A DNA stretch of 64,000 nucleotides from NCBI RefSeq assembly GCF_041468085.1, contig NZ_CP121017.1, positions 1,963,501-2,027,500 of the forward strand. The letters are read 5' to 3'. This DNA comes from Tistrella mobilis. GTDB lineage: Bacteria; Pseudomonadota; Alphaproteobacteria; Tistrellales; Tistrellaceae. The translations under genes and the position numbers were made by a program. The number at the start of each line of letters is the position of its first letter. The stretch's first letter is position 1. The notes beneath the pieces were generated by a model, which was not told the DNA's origin, searched no databases, and was given only the letters and a program-made list of their open reading frames with translations. Below, one piece after another: positions 45,638 to 55,700 of this stretch.

Positions 45638-46678
45638 ATGACCGCCGATCCCTTCGACCTGGCCCGGCCAGAGGTGCAGGACCGTCTGACCGCCTGTCTG
45701 GAACAGGCGGTGCCCGGCTTTCGCGGCCCCGTGCGCCTGCATCGCTTCACCAACGGCCAGTCGAACCCGACCTTCCGGCTGGATACCGATGGCGGGTCCT
45801 ATGTGCTGCGCAAGCAGCCGGCCGGCAAGCTGCTGCCCAAGGCCCATCAGATCGACCGCGAATACCGGGTGCTGTCGGCGCTGGGGCCCACGCCTGTGCC
45901 GGTGCCGGCGGCGCTGCATTACTGCACGGATACCGAGATCCTGGGCACGCCTTTCTATCTCATGGGGCATGTGGCGGGGGCCACCTTCGGCGATATGCGC
46001 CTGCCGGAGCTGACGCCCGACCAGCGCCGCACGGTGTGCTTCCGGCTGATCGAGACGCTCGCCGCCCTGCACGAGGTGGATGTGGCGGCGGTGGGGCTGG
46101 GCGATTACGGCCGGCCGGGCGGGTTCTACGAACGGCAGATCGCGGTCTGGACCCGCAATTACCGCGCGGCCGAGACCGACCGGATCGAGGGCATGGAAGC
46201 CCTGATCGACTGGCTGCCGGCGAACATGCCCCGGGACCCTGAGCGCACCACCCTGGTCCATGGCGATTTCCGGCTGGAGAACTGCATCGCGGCCGAAGAC
46301 GGCTCAGAGATCCGCGCCGTGCTCGACTGGGAGCTGTCGACGCTGGGCGAGCCTCTGGCTGATCTGGGCTACCATCTGATGCATCACTACATGCCGGCGG
46401 ACGACTTCGGCGGCTATGTCGGCATCGACATCGCAGCGCTCGGCCTGCCGGGCGAGGCGGAGCTGCTGGACCATTACGCCCGGCTGACCGGCCGGCCGGC
46501 GATCAACGACTGGACCTTCCACGTCGCCTTCGCGCTGTTCCGTTCGGTCGGCATCCTGCAGGGCGTCTATGCCCGTGCCCTGCAGGGCAATGCCTCGTCC
46601 CCCTACGCACTGGAACGCGGCCGCAAGGCCCGGCTGGTCGCCGATGTCGGCCGCCGGCTGATCGAGGCGCGCGGCTGA
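45638..46678 (+). CDS. APH-fold phosphotransferase, ACAD10/11-like
   Basis: 346 residues. Kinase-like fold with the ATP-site region SYVLRKQP (Lys about 59), catalytic loop HGDFRLEN (H208, D210, N215) and metal Asp in VLDWEL (D230). This subgroup is related to the kinase half of ACAD10/ACAD11, which phosphorylates hydroxyacyl-CoAs, rather than to aminoglycoside resistance enzymes. First gene of a same-strand group with SDR, thioesterase, enoyl reductase-like and acyl ligase genes, which supports a hydroxy-fatty-acid role. Confidence 0.82.
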   Translation: MTADPFDLARPEVQDRLTACLEQAVPGFRGPVRLHRFTNGQSNPTFRLDTDGGSYVLRKQPAGKLLPKAHQIDREYRVLSALGPTPVPVPAALHYCTDTEILGTPFYLMGHVAGATFGDMRLPELTPDQRRTVCFRLIETLAALHEVDVAAVGLGDYGRPGGFYERQIAVWTRNYRAAETDRIEGMEALIDWLPANMPRDPERTTLVHGDFRLENCIAAEDGSEIRAVLDWELSTLGEPLADLGYHLMHHYMPADDFGGYVGIDIAALGLPGEAELLDHYARLTGRPAINDWTFHVAFALFRSVGILQGVYARALQGNASSPYALERGRKARLVADVGRRLIEARG

Positions 46679-46747
46679 GTACCGCGCGCGCCCTTCGTTC
46701 TCCAGAATGACTTCGCTTTCCAAAACGACCAGACCCGGGAACCGATA

Positions 46748-47524
46748 ATGACCACGTCCACCCGCAACACCTTCGACGTCGCCGGTCGCGGCATCCTGAT
46801 CACCGGCGCCAGCCAGGGGCTGGGGGCGAATTTTGCCCGCACGCTGGCAGCCCATGGCGCGAAGCTGGTGCTTGCCGCCCGCCAGGTGGCCAAACTCGAA
46901 GCGCTTCAGGCCGAGATCGAGGCGGCCGGCGGCAGCGCCGCGACCGTGGCCATGGACGTGACCTCGGGCGCCGCCGCCATCGATGCCGCGATCGCCGAGA
47001 CCGCGGAGAAGCTGGGCGGGCGGATCGACGTGCTGATCAACAATGCCGGTATCGCCGTCTCTAAGCCTTTCCTGAAGCTGACCGAAGAGGATTGGGATGC
47101 AACCGTCGACACCAATCTGAAGGGCGCCTTTCTGGTCGCCCAGGCGGTGGCGAAGCGGATGGTCGAGACCGGCGGCGGCAGCATCGTGAACATCGCCTCG
47201 GTCCTGGGATCAGAGGTGATGGGCAATCTGGTGCCCTATTGCGCATCGAAGGCCGGCGTCAACCACATGACCCGTGCCATGGCGCTGGAGCTGGCCCGCT
47301 ACAACATCCGGGTCAATGCGATCGCCCCCGGCTATATCGAAACCGACATCAACGCCTCGTTCTTCGAAACCGAAGGCGGCCAGAAGCTGCTGCGCAAGGT
47401 GGCGCAGCGCAAGCTGGGCGCGGCGGTGGATCTTGACGGCGCGCTGCTGCTGCTGTCGTCCGATGCCTCGGCCTTCATGACCGGGTCCGTCGTCACCGTC
47501 GACGGCGGCTTCGGTCTGGCGTAA
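46748..47524 (+). CDS. Short-chain dehydrogenase/reductase
   Basis: 258 residues. Classical SDR: TGASQGLG (20-27) for NAD(P) binding, NNAG (98-101), and catalytic S151, Y164 and K168 in PYCASKAG. The ending SAFMTGSVVTVDGGFGLA is typical of FabG-like enzymes. Likely reduces or oxidises a 3-hydroxy/keto-acyl thioester; the exact substrate is unknown. It is 69 bases after the phosphotransferase gene and 10 bases before the thioesterase gene. Confidence 0.92.
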   Translation: MTTSTRNTFDVAGRGILITGASQGLGANFARTLAAHGAKLVLAARQVAKLEALQAEIEAAGGSAATVAMDVTSGAAAIDAAIAETAEKLGGRIDVLINNAGIAVSKPFLKLTEEDWDATVDTNLKGAFLVAQAVAKRMVETGGGSIVNIASVLGSEVMGNLVPYCASKAGVNHMTRAMALELARYNIRVNAIAPGYIETDINASFFETEGGQKLLRKVAQRKLGAAVDLDGALLLLSSDASAFMTGSVVTVDGGFGLA

Positions 47525-47534
47525 TCTCTGGCCC

Positions 47535-48011
47535 ATGTCACGGGCCGATTACACATATTTCCACCCCTTCGAGGTGCGCTTCTCCGAGGTTGACATGCAT
47601 GGGCATGTCTTCAACGGCCGCTATCTGGATTTCTTCGACACCGCCGTCACCGGTTTCCTGATGGCGCGCGGCTGCGACGAGATCCTGGCGGCGACGGGCG
47701 CCGAAGGCGGGGAAGGGGATGCGGGGGCTGCCGATCCGGCAGCCCCGGTCTATTTCGTGCGCCGGGCGGCGGTGGATTTCCTCGCCCCCGTGCGCTTCCG
47801 CCACAGGATCGAGGTGGGGGTGGGAATGGCGAAGCTCGGCCGGTCCTCGCTCGCCTTCGCGCTGGAGGTCTTTGGCGTGGGCGAGGATGCACCGCGTGCC
47901 CGGGGCGAACTGGTCTGGGTGGCGGTGGACCGCACCACCGGCCGCAGCGCCGAGCTTCCGGCCAGCCTGCGCGCGAAGCTTGAGCCAACGCTTCTGCCGG
48001 GCGGCGCATGA
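47535..48011 (+). CDS. Hotdog-fold acyl-CoA thioesterase (4HBT/YbgC type)
   Basis: 158 residues. The active-site segment VRFSEVDMHGHVFNGRYLDFF, written here as VRFSEVDMHGHV and FNGRYLDFF, has the Asp expected in 4-hydroxybenzoyl-CoA thioesterase-like enzymes, followed by a long hydrophobic helix. It probably releases free acids from an acyl-CoA in the operon's pathway. A small Gly-Asp-Ala insertion (about 55-68) distinguishes it from short family members. The stop overlaps the next start by 4 bases. Confidence 0.87.
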   Translation: MSRADYTYFHPFEVRFSEVDMHGHVFNGRYLDFFDTAVTGFLMARGCDEILAATGAEGGEGDAGAADPAAPVYFVRRAAVDFLAPVRFRHRIEVGVGMAKLGRSSLAFALEVFGVGEDAPRARGELVWVAVDRTTGRSAELPASLRAKLEPTLLPGGA

Positions 48012-49012
48012 CCGGCCGGACCGGACGGGCCCTGATCTTCCGGCGTTTCGGCGACCCGGCCGAGGTGCTGGCGCTGGAGGCACAGCCTGCCCCTGCACCG
48101 GCCGCCGGGGACGCGGTGGTGGTCATGACCCATCGTTCGATCAACCCGTCGGACCTGATCCCGATCACCGGCGCCTATGCCCATCGGGTGGCCCCGCCGC
48201 GCATTGCGGGATATGAGGGCGTGGGCATCGTTGAGCAGGCACCGGACGGATCGGGCCTGACCCCCGGCGATCGGGTTCTGGCGCTGCGCGGCAGCGGCAC
48301 CTGGGCCAGCCGGGTGACGGCGCCGGCGCGGTTCTGCGTAGCCGTGCCGGCCGGCATCCCCGACGCGGTTGCGGCCCAGGCCTATATCAACCCGTTGACC
48401 GCCTGGGCGCTGCTGGTCCACGACCTGGCCCTGCCGGCCGGTGCGGTGATCGCGATGGATGCTGCCGGATCGGCCTTCGGGGCCTGCGTGCTGGCCTTCG
48501 CCCGTCGTCATGGCTGGCAGGTGGTGGCGGTGACCACGGCGGCGGCACGTGTGACGGCTTTGCAGGCGGCAGGTGCCGCGGCCGTGGTGGTGACGGAAGC
48601 CGGGGAGCCCGCAGCGGATCTGGCCGTGCGGCTGCGCCGGGCTGCCGGCGGGTGGATCGATGCCGGGCTGGATGCCGTGGGCGGCGAGACCGGCACGGCG
48701 GTGGCGCTTGCCGTGTCGCCGGGTGGAGCGTTTCGCTTCTATGGCCTGCTTTCCGGCCGCAGCCTTGGGGCCGGCCTTGCCGGGGAGGTCGCATCCGGTG
48801 TAACGGTAAGACCGTTCTGGTTGCGGCATTGGCAGGATCAGGCAGGTGCCGTTGCCTGGCGGGATGGCTTCGCGGAGATTTTCGACGCCATCCGGTCGGG
48901 TGATCTGCGCCTGCCGGCCGAGGCGGCCTTCGCGCTCGACGACTGGCGGGCGGCGCTGGCCACGGCTCTGCGCCGCGACCGTCGGGGCAAGATCCTGCTG
49001 ACGGGCGGTTGA
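48008..49012 (+). CDS. Medium-chain dehydrogenase/reductase, enoyl reductase (MECR)-like
   Basis: 334 residues. Zinc-free MDR: INPSDLIPITGAYAHRVAPP in the catalytic domain, GYEGVGIV, and a nucleotide-binding region with MDAAGSAFGACVLAFARR. INPSD plus the GTWASRV segment resembles trans-2-enoyl-CoA/ACP reductases (ETR1/MECR) more than quinone reductases. It likely uses NADPH to reduce an enoyl thioester. ATGA overlap with the thioesterase gene shows coupling. Confidence 0.82.
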   Translation: MTGRTGRALIFRRFGDPAEVLALEAQPAPAPAAGDAVVVMTHRSINPSDLIPITGAYAHRVAPPRIAGYEGVGIVEQAPDGSGLTPGDRVLALRGSGTWASRVTAPARFCVAVPAGIPDAVAAQAYINPLTAWALLVHDLALPAGAVIAMDAAGSAFGACVLAFARRHGWQVVAVTTAAARVTALQAAGAAAVVVTEAGEPAADLAVRLRRAAGGWIDAGLDAVGGETGTAVALAVSPGGAFRFYGLLSGRSLGAGLAGEVASGVTVRPFWLRHWQDQAGAVAWRDGFAEIFDAIRSGDLRLPAEAAFALDDWRAALATALRRDRRGKILLTGG

Positions 49013-49055
49013 TTCCGCCTGCGCGCGACTGGCCCCTCCGCAGGGGAGATGCGCA

Positions 49056-50702
49056 ATGCGGGCCAGCGGCAGCACCCGGCACGACACCATGTTTCAGGCC
49101 TTCGTGGAGCGCGCCCGGGCCCGCCCCGCCGATGAAGCCCTGGTGCTGGGCCATGTCCGGCTGGATTACGGCCGGCTGCTGACCCGTGGCCTGGCGGTGG
49201 CCGGCGCCATTGCCGGGCTGCCCGGGCCGGCACCGTCGGCCATGGCGCGCCGGCCGCGGGCTTTGCGCAGATTGCGGCTGGTGGCCCTGGTGGCCGGCAA
49301 CCGGATCGAGTTCGTCGAAGCCTTTCTCGGCACCGTCATGGCCGGTGCTGTGGTGCTGGTCGTCGACCCCAAGCTGACCGCCGCGCAGGGGATGAAACTG
49401 TTCGAGCGGCTGGCGCCGGATCTGGTGATCCACGACCCGGCCGTGGCCGGCTGGGTGTCGAGCCCCGAGGCCGGGCTGCTGGCGGGCGGATTCCTGGCCC
49501 TGACCGGCGGTATGGGTTGCCCCTACCGGCTGTGGCGTGACCGCGCGATGGGGGAACCCGCGGCCATGCAGCTGCCGGCCGCCGTGGCGCCCGATCAGCC
49601 CTTCCTGATCGCCACCACATCGGGCACCTCGTCCGAGCCCAAGGCTTTCATCCGTGATCATCAAAGCTGGGCCGAAAGCTTCCGGAACAGCATTGCCGAA
49701 TTCGCCGTGGCACCGGGCGAGACGGTTCTGGCGATGGGGCCGCTGGTCCATGGCCTGTCGCTCTATGCGACCATGGAGGCGCTGGCCGCGGGGGCAACCG
49801 CGGTGCTGCTGGACCGGTTCGACGCGACCCGCGCCGCCGCGGTGGCCGCGGCCGAACGCGCCGATCTGCTGGTGGGGGTGCCGACGATGTTCGAGGCGCT
49901 GGCCCGAGGTCTGGACCAGGCGCGCGCCCGGCTGCCGGGCGTGCGTGCCGTGGTCTCGGCCGGCGCAAAACTGCCTCCGGCCCTGGCCCAGAGCCTTGGC
50001 GCGACATTGCCGCGCGCCGAAATCCACGAATATTACGGCGCGTCGGAGCTGAGTTTCGTGACCCTTGCCCGCAGCGGCCGGGGCGATCCGGCGGAATCGG
50101 TCGGCCGTGCCTTCCGGGGCGTGGAACTGCGCATCACCGGCCCCGCAGGCGAGGCGTTGCCCGCGGGCGAGGTGGGGCGGATCGACATCCGCAGCCGCAT
50201 GGTTTCGGCCGGTTACGTGATGGGCGGTGAGGACGGCAGCGGTTTCGTGGCGCTTGACGACGGCTGGTCCACGGTCGGCGATCTGGGCCGGATGGACGCA
50301 GACGGACATCTGTACATTCTGGGCCGGGCCGGCGGCATGATCATCACCGGCGGGCTGAATGTCTATCCGGGCGAGGTGGAGGCGGCGATCGCGGCCCTGC
50401 CGGGGATGGGAGAGGCGCTGGTCTTCGGCGTGCCCGATCCCTATTGGGGCGAGGCGGTGGCCGCCGTGCTCAGATCCGGCCCGGGGGAGCCGCCGGTCGA
50501 CCTGATCGATCTGCGCAGCCGGCTGGCCGGCCGGCTGGCGCGCCACAAGCTGCCGCGGATGCTGTGGTGCGTGGAAGACTGGCCGCTGGGGACCTCGGGC
50601 AAGATCGCTCGCGGTCGCGTTCGCGCCGCGATCGCGGCGGGTGAGGCGGGGCCGCCGCAAAGGCTGGACGAGGGCGTCGCCGGGACCCTGCCAACCCGGT
50701 GA
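49056..50702 (+). CDS. Class I adenylate-forming acyl-CoA ligase
   Basis: 548 residues. ANL superfamily: phosphate loop TTSGTSSEPKA (about 188-198), YGASE, GDLGRMDADGHLYILGRAGG in parts, and the C-terminal catalytic Lys in GTSGKI. It activates a carboxylic acid as an acyl-AMP then transfers it to CoA. An Arg-Pro-rich insertion (about 58-73) lies in the N-terminal domain. Last gene of the five-gene unit; the start follows GGGGAG. Confidence 0.88.
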   Translation: MRASGSTRHDTMFQAFVERARARPADEALVLGHVRLDYGRLLTRGLAVAGAIAGLPGPAPSAMARRPRALRRLRLVALVAGNRIEFVEAFLGTVMAGAVVLVVDPKLTAAQGMKLFERLAPDLVIHDPAVAGWVSSPEAGLLAGGFLALTGGMGCPYRLWRDRAMGEPAAMQLPAAVAPDQPFLIATTSGTSSEPKAFIRDHQSWAESFRNSIAEFAVAPGETVLAMGPLVHGLSLYATMEALAAGATAVLLDRFDATRAAAVAAAERADLLVGVPTMFEALARGLDQARARLPGVRAVVSAGAKLPPALAQSLGATLPRAEIHEYYGASELSFVTLARSGRGDPAESVGRAFRGVELRITGPAGEALPAGEVGRIDIRSRMVSAGYVMGGEDGSGFVALDDGWSTVGDLGRMDADGHLYILGRAGGMIITGGLNVYPGEVEAAIAALPGMGEALVFGVPDPYWGEAVAAVLRSGPGEPPVDLIDLRSRLAGRLARHKLPRMLWCVEDWPLGTSGKIARGRVRAAIAAGEAGPPQRLDEGVAGTLPTR

Positions 50703-50746
50703 TCACACATCGAGATTCCGGATGCGGGTCCATTGACGCCTGAAGA

Positions 50747-50770
50747 CTGACGAATTATCTCTTTCGTCAG
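50747..50770. promoter_or_regulatory. TetR-type operator overlapping a promoter
   Basis: CTGACGAA and TTCGTCAG, a perfect 8-base inverted repeat with an 8-base spacer. A TTGACG box (50733-50738) lies upstream and TTATCT (50755-50760), 16 bases later, falls inside the repeat. Further CGTCAG half-sites follow at 50778-50783. Binding of the TetR regulator here would block its own transcription and that of the downstream pump. Confidence 0.65.
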
Positions 50771-50813
50771 GAATCAGTCGTCAGACCTGGAGAACGAGGC
50801 TCGCCCGCACGCC

Positions 50814-51422
50814 ATGGCCCCCCGCACCGACCACGACGAAACCCGCGCCCGCATTGCCGACGTCGCCGAGGACCTGTTCCGGCGGCTTGGCTATGCCAAG
50901 ACCACCGTTGCCGACATCGCGGCCGAACTCGGCATGTCGCCGGCCAATGTCTATCGCTTCTTCCCGTCGAAGGGCGCGATCGTCGAGAGCATCTGCAGCC
51001 GCTATCTGGAAGAGGTGGTGGCGCTGTGTGATCGCATCGCCGACCGGCCGGAGCCGGCGGCGGCCCGGATCGAGGCGCTGGTGCTGGGGGTGCTGGACTA
51101 TCACCGGCGGATCGTTCTGCGCGAACAGCGCATCCATGATGTGGTGGTGATCGCGATCCGCGAGAACTGGCAGGCGATCCTGGCCCACAAGGAGCAGATC
51201 CGCGCCGTGATGGGCCGGATCCTGGCCGACGGGGTCAGCCGCGGGGAGTTTCCCGGTCTTGATGCCCAGGATGCGGCCTCTGCCCTGCTGAGCGCCGGCA
51301 CCCGCTTCTGCCACCCGATGATGATCGCCGACCATCTGGACGACGACCTGGATGCCGAAGCGCGCCAGATGCTGCGCTATCTGCTGGCGGGGTTCGCAAC
51401 CGCCGGACGCCCCGCCGTTTGA
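50814..51422 (+). CDS. TetR-family repressor of the RND pump
   Basis: 202 residues. The N-terminal TetR DNA-binding domain (about 8-55) has the helix-turn-helix TTVADIAAELGMSPANVYRFF; it is written in parts as TTVADIAAELGMS and PANVYRFF. The C-terminal ligand domain resembles the AefR/TetR-C groups associated with efflux. The gene stands directly before the RND pump genes on the same strand, behind an operator-like repeat, so self-repression and control of the pump are inferred. Confidence 0.9.
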   Translation: MAPRTDHDETRARIADVAEDLFRRLGYAKTTVADIAAELGMSPANVYRFFPSKGAIVESICSRYLEEVVALCDRIADRPEPAAARIEALVLGVLDYHRRIVLREQRIHDVVVIAIRENWQAILAHKEQIRAVMGRILADGVSRGEFPGLDAQDAASALLSAGTRFCHPMMIADHLDDDLDAEARQMLRYLLAGFATAGRPAV

Positions 51423-51512
51423 CCGCCCGCCATCACCCCACGGCCGCCCCCGCCGGCCGTGGCCGACAATGCCTGACCGTCGCAGACTTTTGGCCGAGGA
51501 GCCGGACGACCC

Positions 51513-52661
51513 ATGAACCGCACCGAAACCGGGCATACACGCCCCGACCTTGCCCGCTCTGCACGGCGCCCGGCCGTCGTGTTTCGCAGCGTGTCCGCCG
51601 CGGCGGTGATCATGGCGGCGGTGGGGCTTGCCGGCTGTAAGGAGCAGACCCGGGCAGATGCTCCGCCGCCGGAACGGCCGGTGAAGGTGGCGACGGTCGC
51701 CTATGCGTCCACGGCCGAGACCCGCGATTTCGTGGGCGTGATTCGGGCGCGCACCGAAAGCGCGCTGGGCTTCCGGGTGGCGGGCAAGCTGGTCGAGCGG
51801 CCGGTGGATGTGGGCGACCGGGTGACGGCGGGGCAGGTGGTCGCCAGGCTGGATCGCACCGATCTGGCATTGCAGGTGCGCAGCGCCGAGGCAGAGCTGG
51901 ATGCGGCCAGGTCGAGCTATGCCCAGGCGAAATCCGACGAGGCTCGCTATGCCAGCCTGCGGTCGCGCGGCTTTGCGCCGGTTGCCGAATACGAGCGCAA
52001 AAAGACGGCGCTGGATGCCGCTGCCAGCCGGGTTGAACAGGCTCGCCAGTCCCTGGATCTGGCGCGCAACCAGCTGGCCTATGGCGATCTGGTCGCCGAT
52101 GCCGATGGCGTGGTGGTTTCGGTGGGGGCCGAGCCGGGGCAGGTGGTGGCCACCGGCCAGACCGTGGTGACGGTGGCCCGCGACGGCCCGCGCGAGGCCG
52201 AGGTGGCGCTGCCCGAAAGCTGGCTGGCCGAGGCGCGGCGCGCCAATGCCGCCGTCCGGCTGTGGGCCGACCGGGGCGATGCCTGGCCGGCCACCCTGCG
52301 CGAACTGGCCCCGCAGGCCGATCCGGTGACCCGCACCTATGCCGCCCGCTTCACCATCGAAGCCTCGGGTGCGGATCTGCCGACGCTGGGCATGACGGCG
52401 ACCGTGACGCTGGCCCTGCCCGGCACGGGCGACGTGGCACGCCTGCCGCTGGCCGCGGTGATGAATGACGGCTCCGGCCCGTCGGTTTTCGTGGTGGACC
52501 CCGAAACCTCGACCCTGCATCGCCGCAAGGTCGAGCTGCGCAGTTTCACGGAAGAAGTGGCGCTGGTCGAAGGCGGGCTGAAGCCCGGCGAACAGGTGGT
52601 GACGCTGGGCGTTCACCAGCTGCGCGACGGCGTCGCCGTCCGGACCCTGAAGGACGGGTGA
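51513..52661 (+). CDS. RND efflux periplasmic adaptor lipoprotein
   Basis: 382 residues. Signal peptide ending in a lipobox (VGLAGC, Cys about 43). The membrane-fusion protein order is visible: beta-strand/lipoyl half (GFRVAGKLVERPVDVGDRV in parts), alpha-helical hairpin (about 125-180), second lipoyl half (GVVVSVGAEPGQVV), then beta-barrel and membrane-proximal domains. It links the RND permease to an outer-membrane channel; no TolC-like gene is in the window. Confidence 0.92.
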   Translation: MNRTETGHTRPDLARSARRPAVVFRSVSAAAVIMAAVGLAGCKEQTRADAPPPERPVKVATVAYASTAETRDFVGVIRARTESALGFRVAGKLVERPVDVGDRVTAGQVVARLDRTDLALQVRSAEAELDAARSSYAQAKSDEARYASLRSRGFAPVAEYERKKTALDAAASRVEQARQSLDLARNQLAYGDLVADADGVVVSVGAEPGQVVATGQTVVTVARDGPREAEVALPESWLAEARRANAAVRLWADRGDAWPATLRELAPQADPVTRTYAARFTIEASGADLPTLGMTATVTLALPGTGDVARLPLAAVMNDGSGPSVFVVDPETSTLHRRKVELRSFTEEVALVEGGLKPGEQVVTLGVHQLRDGVAVRTLKDG

Positions 52662-52716
52662 GCCTCCGCTCCGTCGCCGTCACCCGCTGCTGAAGGCCCG
52701 CCGTCGAGAGGCCCCG

Positions 52717-55700
52717 ATGTCCGAAGAGACGCCGCACCGCAACCCCGGTGCCGACGCCCCCGCCGCCCATGACGCCCCGTCCACCCATGACGCCCCGTCC
52801 ACCCATGATCAGGATCAGGGCGCAGCCCGGGATCAGGGGCCGGTCCGCTTCAACCTGTCCGCCTGGGCGATCAGCCACCGGTCGCTGGTGCTGTTCATGA
52901 TCCTGATCCTGGGGATCGGCGGGCTGTGGTCCTATATCCAGCTCGGCCGGGCCGAGGATCCGTCCTTCACCATCAAGACCATGGTCGTCTCTGCCCGCTG
53001 GCCGGGGGCGACCACGCTGGAGATGCAATCCCAGGTCGCCGACGAGATCGAGAAGAAGCTCCAGGAGCTGCCTCATCTTGAGCGGCTGGACACCTATTCC
53101 CAGCCCGGCGCCACCTTCGTGCAGGTGACGCTGTCGGACTCGACCCCGCCGCGGGATGTCGCGGGGCTGTGGTATCAGGTGCGCAAGAAAGTGGGCGACA
53201 TCCGCAACCGCCTGCCATCGGGCGTGCAGGGGCCGTTCTTCAACGACGAATACGGCGACGTCTATTCGGCACTCTATATGATCACCGCCGACGGGCTGGA
53301 CCCGGCTGCGCTTGAAAAAGTGGCCGAGGGCATGCGCAGCCGGCTGCTGAAGGTGCCCGACGTCACCAAGGTCGACGTGATCGGCAACCAGGATCAGCGG
53401 GTCTGGGTGGAATTCAGCCACACCCGGATCGCGACTCTGGGCATCACCCCGCAGGCGATCTTCGACAGCGTCGCCCGGCAGAATGCGGTGGCACCGGCCG
53501 GTTCCGTCGACACCACGGCCGACCGCGTCTATCTGCGCGTCACCGGCGCCTTCGATGCGGTGGAGCGGATCGCCGCGACGCCGATCCAGGCGGGCGGCCG
53601 CGTCTTCCGGCTGGGCGATGTGGCCGATGTCCGCCGCGGCTACGAGGATCCGGCCGACTATCTGGTCCGCCAGGGCGGCAAGACCGCGGTGGGGGTTGGC
53701 GTCGCCATGGAAGACGGCGCCAACATCCTGACCCTCGGCGAGAATCTGACCGCGGCGATGGCCGATATCCAGGCCGGGCTGCCGGTCGGCATCGATGTGG
53801 TCCAGATCGCCGATCAGCCGCATGTGGTGGATGAATCGGTTGCCGAATTCGTGAAGGTGTTCATCGAGGCGCTGGTGATCGTGCTGGCGGTGAGCTTCCT
53901 GTCGCTGGGGCTGCGCACCGGCATCGTCGTCGCCTTCTCGGTGCCGCTGGTGCTCGCGATCGTCTTCCTGGTGATGTACGCGATCGGCATGGACCTGCAT
54001 CGCATCTCTCTCGGCGCGCTGATCATCGCCCTCGGCCTGCTGGTCGACGATGCGATCATCGCGATCGAAATGATGGTGGTGAAGATGGAGCAGGGCTGGA
54101 GCCGGGCACGTGCCGCCACCTTTGCCTGGACCTCCACCGCCTTCCCGATGCTGACCGGCACGCTGGTGACCGCAGCGGGCTTCCTGCCCGTGGGTTTTGC
54201 CAAATCCAGTTCCGGTGAATATGCCGGTGCGATCTTCTGGGTGGTCGGCATCGCGCTGATCGCGTCGTGGTTCGTGGCAGTGATCTTCACGCCCTATCTG
54301 GGCTATAAGCTGCTGCCTGATTTCTCGAAGAAAAAGGGTGCCCATCACGACCCGGATGCGGTCTACGACACCCGGATCTATCGGATGCTCCGGCGGATGA
54401 TCGGCTGGTGCGTCGGCCACCGGATTCTCGTGATCCTGATGACGGTCGGCATGTTCGCGGCCTCGATCGTCGGCACCGGCATGGTTCAGCAGCAGTTCTT
54501 CCCCACCTCCACCCGGCCGGAACTGTTCTTCGAACTGCGCATGCCCGAGGGGACGGCGATCGGGGTGACGGATGCGGCCGCGCGCACGGCGGAGCGGCTG
54601 CTGGCGGGCGACGACGACATTCTGTCCTACACCACCTATGTCGGCCAGGGCTCGCCGCGCTTCTGGCTGGGTCTGAACCCGGTGCTGCCCAACACCGCCT
54701 TCGCCCAGATCGTGATCCTGACCCGCGATACCGAGGCGCGCGAGCGGGTGAAGGCCCGGCTCGACAAGGCGATCGAAGACGGTGCCGTCACCCAGGCGCG
54801 CGCCCGTGTCGACCGCTTCGTGTTCGGCCCGCCGGTGGGCTTCCCGGTCCAGTTCCGGGTGGTCGGCGACGACCCGCTCAAGGTGCGCGAGATCGCCTAT
54901 CGGGTCCGCGATGTGATGCTGCAGAACGCCAAGGTCGTCGATCCGCATCTGAACTGGAACGAGCAGCAGAAGAGCCTGCGCCTGGTGGTCGATCAGGACC
55001 GCGCCCGGGCGCTTGGCATGACGCCGGCCGACATTTCGGAATCGCTGCGCACCCTGCTCGACGGCTACACCATCACCCAGTACCGCGAAGGCAATGACCT
55101 GATCGACGTGGTCGCCCGGGCCGTGCCCGAGGAACGGCTCGATCTGGACCATCTGGCGGGGCTGACCATCGCCACCCGCGACGGTGTGCCGGTGCCGCTC
55201 GATCAGGTGGTGCGGATCGATTACGTCTTCGAGGAGCCGATCGTCTGGCGGCGCAATCGCGAGATCGTGCTGACGGTGCGCGGCGACGTGATCGACGGCG
55301 TCCAGCCACCCGATGTCACCACTGAACTGCTGCCGGCCCTGGCCGCGCTGAAGGCGGAGCTGCCGCCCGGCTATCGGATCGATACCGGCGGATCGATCGA
55401 AGAGAGCGCCAAGGCCAATAAGGCGATCGCCGCGGTGATGCCGGTGATGCTGATCGTGATGCTCACCATTCTGATGGTGCAGCTTCAGTCGTTCTCGCGG
55501 CTCATCCTGGTGATCCTGACCGCGCCGCTGGGGCTGATCGGCGCGGTGGGGGCGCTGCTTGCGACCAACCAGCCCTTCGGCTTCGTCGCCCTGCTGGGGC
55601 TGATCGCGCTCGCCGGCATGATCATGCGCAACACCGTGATCCTGATCGACCAGATCGAGGCCGATGTCCGCGCCGGCCACAGCCGCGCCCAGGCCATCGT

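Noticed and set aside
45638-46678. Aminoglycoside resistance kinase
   Set aside because: The fold matches, but the sequence type and acyl-CoA gene context fit the ACAD10/11-like group.
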